Shown piece after piece: positions 49,901 to 61,900 of a stretch of DNA of 64,000 bases (position 1 is the stretch's first letter; every line of letters starts with the position of its first letter). Both the position numbers and the translations under genes were made by a program. Source of the stretch: Sordariomycetes sp. S80-01Y (lineage: Eukaryota; Ascomycota; Sordariomycetes); contig JAXQJY010000023.1 of assembly GCA_037042185.1 (NCBI GenBank), positions 496,001 through 560,000 on the forward strand, given 5' to 3'. The notes under the pieces are model-generated. The model was not told where the DNA came from. It saw nothing but the letters and a program-made list of their open reading frames with translations, and did no database searches.

Positions 49901-52900
49901 TGCACTGCGCTTCAGGAGGGTTTGATGGCCCTGGCTATCAAGCAACCTGGATCGTACATGGCCAAGGAAGTCTATCGTCTGGCTAGTGATGTCAACATCG
50001 GTCGCTTCAAGCGCGCATGGGAATCTGTCGTTGCTGAGTCTGGCAACCTCCGCACTCGTATCATCCGTTTCAACAGGTCCCTCATGCAGGTTGTGCTCAA
50101 GACTTCTACTTGGGAGAACATCCGCGCCCACGATATGCGCTCGCTTATGCACGAGGCGGCCAAAACCGACGTCGAGCTTGGTTCGCCGCTTTGCCGCTAC
50201 GCGCTCTTCAAGGAGGATGACGGCTCCTACTATTTCGGAATCATCATCCACCACGCTATTTTCGACGGCTGGACTTTGGGGCTGATCTTCAATGCCTTGC
50301 GCCAGGCCTACGAGGAAGATGAGATATATTCCTTCAACCGTTACGCCTCGTTCGTCAAGTATACCCAGCAAATCGACCAGGAGGTTGCTACAGACTTCTG
50401 GAAGAAGCAGCTCACCGGAGCTCGTCGCGCCACTTTCCCCCCTTCGCAGGCCCCTGGCGTCTCCAGCACCAAGACGCGCGTGCTCAACCGTAAGTTTGAC
50501 TTCCCGTACAGCGGCAACACTTCAATCACGCGCGCCACCATTCTTCGCGCTGCTTGGGCTCTTGTCCTCGGCCGCTATAGCGACAGCGATGACGTGACTT
50601 TTGGTGCAACTGTTTCTGGGCGCAACGCTCCAGTCCCCGGCTTGAGCGACATGCCGGGTCCCGTAATCGCTACGGTTCCCATCCGTATCCAGATGTCCAA
50701 GGCGACTCCTGTCTCGGATTTCTTGCAGCAGATCCAGATGCAAGCTTCCGAGATGGTGGACTTCGAACAGTTCGGTCTGGCCAGCATTGCCAAGATCCAC
50801 CCTGACATCGCCGAGGCCATACGCTTTTCGTCTTTGGTTGTCGTGCAGCCTTTCCAGCAAATGGGTCTGGCTACCGCTGGTAGCGACGCCGAGCTGTTCA
50901 CCGTCGATGAGGGAAAATTCAAACCAGAGGAGGCTTTGTCTGGTTACTTTTCCTACCCATTGGTCCTACAGTGTATCTTGCTCGAGGAGCAGATCGAGCT
51001 TGCCCTCACGTACGATGCCAACGTCGTCTCTGAAGAGCAACTCAAGGCCATGTCCTACCAGTTCGAGGGTGTTGTTCACCAGCTTCTCCACCCTCGACCC
51101 AAGCCTGTCGGCGCCATTGATGTCGCTTCTCAATGGGATCGCAAGCAGGCTGCTCTCCTCAACGCCGAGCGCCCCGAGATTGTCAACGAATGTCTTCATG
51201 ACATGATCGAAAAGCAGGCAGAGATTCGCCCCGACTCTGTGGCTATTCGTGGTTGGGACCGCATCCTGACGTACAAAGAGTTGATTCGCCACGCCAACCG
51301 CCTTGCGAACCACCTTACCGATGATTATGGTGTTAAGCCACACGATCTGGTACACGTATGCTTCGACCACTCGGCGTGGTACTTCGTTTCGGTTCTCGCT
51401 GTGAACAAATGTGGTGCCGCGTGGGTGCCTCTGGACCCATCTCAGCCTCCTCAACGTCACAAGCAGGTTGCCGACCAGACCCAGGCGGCCGTCTGCTTGG
51501 CCTCGACTGTCCACGTTGACCGATGTAGCGAGCTGTTCAAGCATGTCATCGCCGTCAATGAGGACCTCGATGACAAGCTTGTCCAGAAACCCCAGACCAG
51601 CGAGCGTGGTCCTGATGTGACCATCACTCCCCGCCACGCCGCCTATGTTCTTTTCACTTCTGGTTCAACTGGCACCCCTAAAGGTCTCATCATTGAGCAC
51701 ATGGGAGTCTGCACCTCCATGATGGAGTCCTCTGCCCGCATCGGTATCACCCCGAAAGTCAACATTCTCCAATTTGCATCTTACGTGTTTGACATGTCGG
51801 TGTGCGAGACCTTTGGACCCCTGCTGCGCGGTGCTAGTGTCTGCGTCCCGAGTGAGGATATTCGAATGAACGGTCTGATTGAGTTCATCAACGATATGGA
51901 TATCAACACGCTATACCTCACGCCCGCATTTGCTCTCACGATCCAGCCCGAGGATGTCCCACAGGTCAACCTTCTACTGTTCGCCGGTGAGGCAGTCAGT
52001 CAAAAGGTCTTCGACCAGTGGTTCGGCAAGGTCCGCATGATCAATGGCTGGGGCCCTGCTGAGACCTGTTGCTTCTCGACTCTTCACGAGTGGAAGAGCG
52101 CTGATGAGTCGCCTCTGTGCATCGGAAAGCCCGTTTCTGGCTTCTGTTGGATCGTTGATCCGGAAGACCCTACGAAACTGGCACCCATTGGAACTGAGGG
52201 TGAGGTCGTCATTCAATCTCCGGCCATCTTGCGCGAATACCTGTCCGCGCCCGACAAAACAGAGGCTGCGGTTATGACCGATCTGCCTGAGTGGGCTCCC
52301 GAGCGCGACACTCGCCCGTGGAACCGCTTCTTCAAGTCGGGAGATTTGTGTACATATAACCCTGATGGCACCCTCAAGTTCGGTTCCCGCAAGGATAACC
52401 AGGTCAAGATCCGCGGTCTGCGCATTGAACTGGGAGAGGTCGAGCACCATATCTCAACAACTCTTGATGGCGCCGAACAGGTGGCTGTTGATGTGCTTAA
52501 GAACGAACAAGGGTCCACGCTTGTGGCATACTTTGCCTTCAGCAACGACTCTCGCACCGCTGGACAGGAGGGCGCAGATGAAGACATGTTCCTTCCGATG
52601 GATGCTGAGCTACAGGCTCGCATCACCGCTCTTGTCGCGGTTCTGAGTGTGAATTTGCCTCGCTACATGATTCCCACTCTCTTCGTGCCCTGCAAGTGGA
52701 TGCCTTTCGTCACGGCAACCAAGCTCGACCGCAAGACGCTTCGCGCCAGGACCCTCGAGATGACCCAGGACCAAATTTCCGCCTATGGCCTGCAAAATTC
52801 CGAAAAGAGGGCTCCAGAGACCGAAATGGAGACGCGGCTACAGCAAATCTGGGCTGATGTGCTTCATATCTCACCTGAGAGCATTGGCCGCGATGATTCT

Positions 52901-55900
52901 TTCCTTGGAATTGGCGGAGATTCGATCAGTGCAATTCACTTGATGACTGCTGCAAGACATAATGGCATTGTTGTAAAGGTGCGCGATGTCTTTAATGACC
53001 CGCGCCTGTCTGCCGTTGCTGCTGCTGCCACTGAAGCACCCCTCCCCAACGAAGATGATTCCAAGATCCGTCCCTTCGACCTTCTCACCCACGCCGACCG
53101 CAAAGTTGTCTTTGGGAACTCCTTGAGATCTCAGTGTGATATCACCAAGGATGAGGAGATCGAGGACGCTTACCCCTGCTCGGCTCTGCAAGAAGGTCTC
53201 ATGGCTCTGGCCGTGAAGCAGCCGGGCAGTTACATCACCAAGTACTTCTTCCAGATCCCTGGACACATGGACATAGAAAAGTGGAAGAAAGCTTGGGAGA
53301 GGACTGTCCAGCTCTGTGGTAACCTTCGCACACGTATCGTGGCTTCGAAGGACCATGCCGTTCAGGTCATCCTCAAGAACGAGCTTTCTTGGGAGCCCAC
53401 CGAGGGCCTTGACTTGGACGAGTTCGTCAAGGTTAGCCAGGGCTATAAGATGAGCTTCGGTTCTAGACTTTGCCGCTATGCCATCATCACTCAGCCAACT
53501 GGCGAGAACTACTTTGTGTGGATTACTCACCACTCCATCGTCGACGGTTGGTGCGTGCAGATAGCCCTTAAAACACTGCACTCGGCCTACTGGGACGAGA
53601 GCCCCAGCCAGCTACCTTCTTACGCCGGCTTCATCAAGTACGCTTACTCCATCGATGAGACAGCTGCCAATCAGTTCTGGAAGAAGCAGCTGGATGGGGC
53701 TCAGAAGCCTTCCTATCCGCCTCCGGCTCCTGTTGGCAAGAAGGCTGACTATCACGTCACGTACAAGAAGATCGCTGTCCCCCTCCGCATGGAAGGCTCT
53801 ATCACAAAAGCGTCAGTCCTTCGTACGGCTTGGTCTGTTGTATTAGCTCGCCACTGCAGCTCCGACGATGTTACCTTCGGAGCTACAGTTTCCGGGCGAA
53901 ATGCCGCTGTTGAGGGTCTTCAGGATATGCCTGGTCCAGTTATTGCGACTGTGCCTGTTCGTATCAAGCTGAATCCCCAAGGCACTGTCGAGAGCCTGCT
54001 TCAGAGCGTCCAAAATCAGGCATCAGAAATGATCGCCTACGAGCAGCGTGGCATTCAGAACATTGCAAAGCTTAGTCAGGGCGCTCGGCAGGCTTGCGAC
54101 TTCAGCAGCTTGATGGTTATCCAGCCTCGTCAGTATCTGGATAGCATGTCTAATGCTGTGATCATGGACGGGAATGATGGCACAGAGATGACCGAGCAGG
54201 AGATGAACTCGTACTTCAACTACCCCCTGGTCCTTCTTTCGCTCATGTACGAGGACCACGTGGAGGTTCGCTTCTTCTACGACAAGAATGTTCTAGCCGA
54301 GAAGGAGGTCCAAGCTGTGTCGTATCAGCTTGACCACGTTATGCAGCAGCTCTTCGCAAAGAAAACCAAGTTCTTAGGTCAGCTATCCTTGATTGGACCT
54401 TGGGAAAAGCAGCATGCTCTCCGTGCCACTAAGCTCAAGGCTCCTACTAACTCCTGCATTCACTGGATGATTGAGGAGCATATCCGCAGCCAGCCTGATG
54501 CGCCCGCCGTTGCCTCCTGGGACGGCGACCTAACCTACGAAGATCTGGGCAAGTACGCATCTCGCCTGGCCGCTAAGCTTCAGAAGCTCGGCGTTGGTCC
54601 TGGCGACATGGTGCCATTCAGCTTCCCCAAGTCCACCTGGGCGGTCGTTGCCATGGTTGCGATCCAGATTGCTGGCGGCGCCTTTGTTCCTCTGGACCCG
54701 ACTGCACCCGCCGGCCGTCTACAGAGCATTATTGAAGACACCAAGGCCGAGTTAGTGCTCACATCGCCGAATACTCGCGACGCTGTCAAGAACCTAAATG
54801 TTGAGACTCTCGATGTCGACGTTCAATTCCTTGCCAGCTTGCCGGTGCCACGCCAATCCATCGCTCCCGTCACTGAGCCTAGCGATGCTTCGTTCGTCAT
54901 TTTCACGAGTGGATCTACTGGTAAGCCCAAGGGAATGATTCACGAGCACAGCGCCATCGCTTCCTCGGCCGAGGGTTATGGTGTTTGCCAAGGTATTGGA
55001 CCTGGTACTCGTGTCTTTGCCTTTTCTAACTACACCTTTGACGTGGGTGTCATGGACGTCCTCGTTACCTTGGCCCGAGGTGCTACCATCTGTATACCGT
55101 CGGACTATGAGCGATACAACGACATTTCCGGCGCCATCAACCGCATGCAAGCTAATTGGGCCTTCTTGACCCCCACGGTTGCCAGTCTTATCAACCCAGC
55201 CGATACCCCTACCATGAAGAAGATTGGATTTGGCGGCGAAGTCGTTACAAAGAAGGTAGTAGATCTCTGGAAGGACCATGCTGAGCTTCACGGTCTCTAC
55301 GGTCCTGCCGAAGCCTCCATCTGTGCATGGAGACCCAACGTCGGCCAGGTTGGCAAGCCCAGCAACATTGGCACTCCCTTGTCTTGCGCCTTCTGGGTCG
55401 TTGATCCCGAAGACCCGAGGCAACTTGTTCCAGTCGGTTGTGTTGGTGAGCTGATGATACAGGGCCCGCTTTTGGCTCGCGGCTACATTAACGCCGACGA
55501 GGCTGCCAACGCCGCCTGGTTGCACGATGTGGACTGGCTCCCCGGTGATATGCCCAAGAAGGCGTACCGCACCGGTGATTTGGTTCGCCGAAACGACGAT
55601 GGCACTTTCGAGTACATGGGCCGAAAGGACACGCAAGTTAAGCTTCACGGACAGCGTATTGAGCTCGGTGAGATTGAGAGCCGTATCCATGAGTTCCTCC
55701 CCGAGAACATGGACGCTATCACCGACGTTGTCAAGAACGACAGTGGTAGTGATGTGCTTGCTGCTCTGCTGTGGTACTCTAGTGGAACCACCTCTGAAGC
55801 TTCTGAGCTTCAGCTCGCTGACGAGGCCACAGAGGACATGCAGCAGCTCATCTCTCATCTTGACTCTTCTCTTGGCATGTCGCTTGCTTCGTACATGATG

Positions 55901-58900
55901 CCTGGCATGTATCTTATTTTCCAAGGTATGCCAAATAAGACTACCTCGGGCAAGGTCGATAGGAAGCAGCTCTGCCAAATTGCTCGCGCTTCTGAAGCCA
56001 AGGACAGGCTCAAGTTCAGCCCCGGTGGCAACAACAGCGAGCCTCCTGCGACCGACATGGAATTCAAGCTCCGCGATCTGTGGGCCCAGGTCCTCAACAT
56101 CAATGCTTCTGATGTCGGTCGCCAGGACAGCTTCTTGCGCGCTGGCGGTGATTCGATCACTGCTATTCGCCTGGTCTCTGCTGCCCACGAAAAGGGTATC
56201 GGTCTGTCCGTTGAGATGATATTCCAGGATCCTCGCCTCTCGTCAATGGCCGAGGCCGCCACTCAGATCAAGGTAGATGAATCTGCCTTCGAGACTGAGC
56301 GCTTCAGCTTGCTCCCGCAAGGTCAGGCTGAAACAATTGCTTCCGAAGCCCGCAAGCAGTGCGGGTTGTCTAGTGAGGAAGACATCGAGGACATCTATCC
56401 CTGCACGAAATTGCAAGAGGGTCTTCTTGCTTTGGCTGTCAAACAGCCTGGCTCTTACGTCGCGAAGCAGGTTCTTCAAGTTTCGCCTCACATCGATATT
56501 GCCCGCTTCAAGACTGCATGGGAGCAAACGGTCGCCGCGTGCACCAACCTCCGCACGCGTATCATCTCTATTGGCGGAGCTTCTTACCAGGTCATTGTCA
56601 AGAACCCGGTCACTTGGGACGACACCGCCGGCTTTGATCTCAATACTGCCGTTAGTGCCGCTTCCAATGTTAAGATGGGTTACGGCACGCCACTCAGCCG
56701 CTTTGCCATTGTCGAGGAGGCGAAGACGGAAGAAGAGAAGGAGGAAAACGAAGAGGATGAGGTCAACAAATTCCTAATCTGGACAGTCCATCATGCTACC
56801 TTTGATGGCTGGTGCATTCGCATTGTTCTCGACGCGCTTTCCAACGCCTACCAAGGCTTGGAGATGCCTAACCTCCGGCCTTTCGCTGGCTTCATCAAAT
56901 TTGTCACCAGCATTGATCACGATGAAGCTGCCGACTACTGGCAGACTCAGCTTGCCGATGCCAAGCGTGCATCGTTCCCTCCAACAGGCGAGGATACCTC
57001 CAAGAAGCAGCACAAGATGTTGCGCAAGACTATTCCTTTCCCCGAATCCGACAAGACCTCCATCACAAAGGCTAATGTCATCCGCGCAGCCTGGGCTATG
57101 GTATTGGCTCGTCACTCCGACACCGATGATGTGACATTTGGAGCCACAGTCTCCGGAAGACAGGCCCCTGTGCCTGGGATGGAGACCATCGCTGGACCAG
57201 TGCTCGCTACTGTGCCTGTCCGGGTTCGCTTGGAAGGCAAGCAGTCTGTTGATGCCTATCTCAAGGAAATCCAGAAGCAGGCTATGGACATGGTACAGTA
57301 CGAGCAATTCGGTCTGCAAAACATCTCCAAGCTGAGCCACGAGGCTCGAGAAGCTTGCAATTTCTCAAGTCTGCTGCTGATCCAGCCTGCTCAGCAGTTC
57401 TTCGAAGAGAGCTCCGACTCTGTTGTTGCGCCCCCTCACCCTGATAAGTATGAGGTTGGTGAGGCTCTAGAGGGATATTTCTCCTACCCTCTTGTCCTCC
57501 AAGCTCAGGTTGCCGACGACCATGTCGATCTCTACTTCAGCTATCACGCCAATGTCGTTAAGGAATCCCACCTGGACGCAATCTCTCACCAGTTGGATCA
57601 CGTCATCAACCAGTTGGTCACAAAGGATGATGCTGCTGTCGAAGATATCTCGGTCGCTGGATCTTGGGATCTGGAGCAAGCCAAGAGCTGGAATACCGAC
57701 TCAAAGCTTGTTGCTTCTTGCGCGCACGATCTCATTGCTGAACAAGCCTCCAGCGGTGGTGACCGAGAGGCCATCTTTTCAAGTGAGATATCTCTTACGT
57801 ACGCGGAATTGGATCGTAAGACCTCTGAGCTTGCTGCCCACCTCGTTGGGCTCGGAGTTGGTCCTGAGACTGCCGTGCCGATCTGCTATGAGAAGTCTGC
57901 TTGGGCTATCGTGGCTATGATCGCCATCATGAAAGCTGGCGGCATGTTTGTACCTCTTGACCCTCAGCATCCTTCGGGTCGCCGAAAGGATCTTGTTGCC
58001 GAGGTCGGAGCCAAGTACATGATCGTCTCGCCTCAGACTGCTGAGCTCTGCGAGGGTCTTACATCGAACAACATTGAGCTTACTGCCAGTTCTTTCGCAA
58101 AATTCCCCAAGGATAGCCCCAAGATGGACATCAAGCCTGACAACGCTGCTTATGTGCTCTTCACCTCCGGATCTACAGGCAAGCCCAAGGGCGTTGTCAT
58201 GGAGCATCAAGCCCTCAGCTCCAGCAGCGTTCTTGGCCACGGAAAGACCTACAGGCTCGACAAAGAGTCCCGTGTCCTTCAGTTCTCTAACTATGTCTTT
58301 GACGTTAGTCTGGGAGAAATCTTTAGCACCCTCATTCATGGTGGCTGCGTTTGTGTTCCCAACGAGGCAGAACGTCTTCAGGGCACTGCTGCCTTCATCA
58401 ACAAGGCTGCCGTCAACACAGCCATGTTAACACCTTCATTTGCCAGAACCATTCCACCTCGCCAAGTTCCTGGTCTGAAGAAGCTCGTGGTTGGTGGAGA
58501 AGCTCCTACCAAGGATACCTTGGCTATGTGGTTCGACCATGTAGAGCTGATCAACGGCTACGGACCAGCCGAGGCTTGCATTTACTGCTGTACGTACGAC
58601 TTCCAGAGTAAGCACGAAGCTCCTGGCACAATTGGTTGTGGCGCAAACAACTCTACCTGGGTTGTCGACCCTGAGAGCCACGACCGTCTCGCGCCTGTTG
58701 GCACGGTTGGTGAGCTCCTCATCCAAGGCTACGCCTTGGCTCGTGGATACATTAACAATGATGAGCTCACAAAAGAGTCATTTATCGAAAGTGTCTCATG
58801 GCTTCCCATCTCCCAATCGCCTGAAGCGCCTCGTTTCTACAAGACGGGTGACCTAGTCAGGTATCTCCCCAACGGTACTCTGGAGTATCTCGGCCGCAAG

Positions 58901-61900
58901 GACGCCCAGGTCAAGGTTCGTGGACAACGCATGGAGCCTGGCGAGATCGAGTACGCAGTCAAAAGAGTTGCCGATAACGTCGACCACGTTGCTGTCGACG
59001 TGATCCGCTCTGGCAACAAAGAGTCCCTTACTGCTTTCATTAGCTTCACTGGAAAGACCGGTGGCGATGATTTCTTCCTCGGTCTCGACGATGAGATGAA
59101 GGAATCCATCACTACCATATCCGCCGAGCTCAAGAACATTCTCCCTGGCTTCATGGTGCCGTCACTCTTCTTACCTGTCCGCTCCATGCCATTTGTTAGC
59201 GCCATGAAGATGGACCGCAAGCAACTTCGCGAAACCGCTCACGGACTCGGACCCGAGGTCATCGCCACTTATGCGGGCATCAGTCGTCAGAAGATCGAGC
59301 CCACTACCGAGATGGAGTTCCGTCTTCGTAAAGTCTGGGCTGAAGTCCTGGACGTGTCTGCTGAGGACATTGGCAAAAGCGACAGCTTCCTGCAAATCGG
59401 CGGAGATTCAATCTCCGCAATCGAGCTTGTCTCTGCTGCCCAGGATCACGGAATTCGCATCACGGTTGCCGATATTTTTGAGGATGCCCGACTTTCAACT
59501 CTGTCTGAGTCCGCAATGGAGGCTGGCGACGCGCCCACCTACGACACCGAGCCATTCGGCTTACTTGACGGCGATGTCGACACTTACAAGTCCGAGATCG
59601 CGACCAAGTGTGGTCTGAAGGACAACCAGGCTGTCGAGGATGCATACCCTTGCGCCCCTCTTCAGCAAGGATTGATGGCATTGGCTGTCAAGCAGCCTGG
59701 GTCTTACATTGCAAAGCATGCCTTCCGCCTCAACAGGCTTGTTGATGTGAACAAATTCAGGGCTGCTTGGGAGAAGACGGTATCGGTGTGCGCCAACCTC
59801 CGTACCCGTATCGTCGAGATCAATGGCTCTCCCGTTCAGTCTGTCATTGAGAATGACATCAAGTGGGACTCTTTTGGCGAGCGCAACTTGGCTGGCCTTA
59901 TGGAAGCTTCTCAGGATGTCCGAATGACTTACGGCTCGAGACTTAACCGCTTCAGTGTTGGTCGCGAAGCTGACGGCGAGTACAGCTTCCTCTGGCTAAG
60001 CCACCATACCGTATTTGATGGCTTTTCCCTACGAATCGTTCTGGAGACTCTTTATCAGGCTTACGGAGACGAAGAACTACCCCCCATCAAGCCTTATTCC
60101 GGCTTCATCTCCTATACACAACAAATGGACAAGGCTGGCGCCGAGGAATTCTGGAGTCAACAGCTCCGTGGTGCACAACGTGCCTCTTTCCCCCCACGCA
60201 AGCACACTGCTGAGCCGAGTGTCACTCGTTTCTTGACGAAGACTATTTCGCTTCCTGAGACCACTGGAACCTCGATCACCAAGGCCTCCACTTTGAGGGC
60301 GGCTTGGGCTATGGTTTTGGCTAGGTACTGCGACACCGATGATATTACTTTTGGTGCCACGGTATCTGGTCGTAACGCCCCCGTTCCTGGCCTTGGTGCC
60401 ATGCCAGGTGCTATGATTGCTACTGTGCCAGTCCGCCTCCGCCTCAACCCCGACCAGTCTGTCCAAAGCTTCCTCAAGGATGTGCAGACGCAAGCTTCGG
60501 AGATGATTGCTTGGGAGCAATTCGGTCTGCAGAATATCTCTAAGCTCGGACCTGATTCTAAGGAGGCCTGCGATTTCAGTTCGCTGATGGTCATCCAACC
60601 ATTCCAGCAGATGGGCTTAACCAGCAGCGTGGAGAATGATTTGCTATTGCCCGCAAAGTCCGACCAGAACAGCATCGAGGACTCCATGCAGGGCTACTTT
60701 TCTTACCCCCTTGTGATGCAGGGCGCTCTATCTGACGAAAGCCTCGAGCTTTACCTGATTTACGACTCCAAAGTCCTACAAGAGAACCAGCTGCAAGCTA
60801 TGGCTCATCAATACGAGCAAGTCGTGCACGCTCTTCTTGACCAAGGAGAGGATCGCCATATTGGTGAGATTCTCATGACTTCTGATTACGACGTCGCCAA
60901 GGCAATGGAGCTTCGGGGTGATGTTCCCGACGTCATCGACGACTGCGTACACAGCATAATCGAGCGTCAGGCTCAAGGTACTCCTGACGCCCCGGCTATC
61001 TATGCCCACGACGGTCAATTCACCTACAGGGAACTCAATGCCGCTTCGAACCGCCTCGCCCACTACCTTGTTCGCGAGTTCGATGTGAAGGTGGGTGATA
61101 TCATCCACCTCTGCTTCGAAAAGTCAGCCTGGCATTTCGTTGCTATGCTCGCTGTTAACAAGACGGGCGCCTCTTGGTCCCCCATTGACCCGTCACACCC
61201 CCTTCAACGTAAGCAGCAAATCACGGAACAAACGCAGGCCAAGATCGCTTTGGCGTCCTCAGCCCATACCACCACATGCGGAGAGCTGGTTGAGAGTGTG
61301 ATCGAGGTCACTGCCGATCTTGACGCCGACCTCGAAAGGGTCGACAGCGCCCCCAAGACAAGAGTCACCTCTCGTGATGCGGCTTATGTGCTATTCACGA
61401 GTGGCTCTACTGGCGTGCCCAAGGGCTTCGTTATGGAGCATCGAGCACTCTGCTCATCCCAGAAGGCTATTAGTGAGCGACTGAACCTCACTTCGAATGT
61501 GCGTATGCTACAGTTCGCAGCCTTCGTTTTCGACCTTTCAATCGGTGAGATCTTCGGCCCACTCACAAACGGAGCTTGCCTGTGTATCCCCTCTGAGGAT
61601 ATGCGATCCAACGACGTTCGTGGCTTTATCAAAGAAGCCAACGTCACTTGGGCCTATCTTACTCCCGCCTTCGCCCGCACGATCAAGCCTCAGGACGTTC
61701 CCTCCGTAGAGCTTGTACTCTTTGCTGGTGAAGCTGTACCACGCGATGTCTTCGAGCAATGGTTCGGACAAGTGCGGCTTGTCAACGGATGGGGACCTGC
61801 CGAGCACTCTGTGTTCTCAACCCTGCACGAGTATCGATCCCTCGAGGACTCGCCAGCCACAATCGGACGACCTGTTGGCGCATTTGCCTGGATTGTTGAT

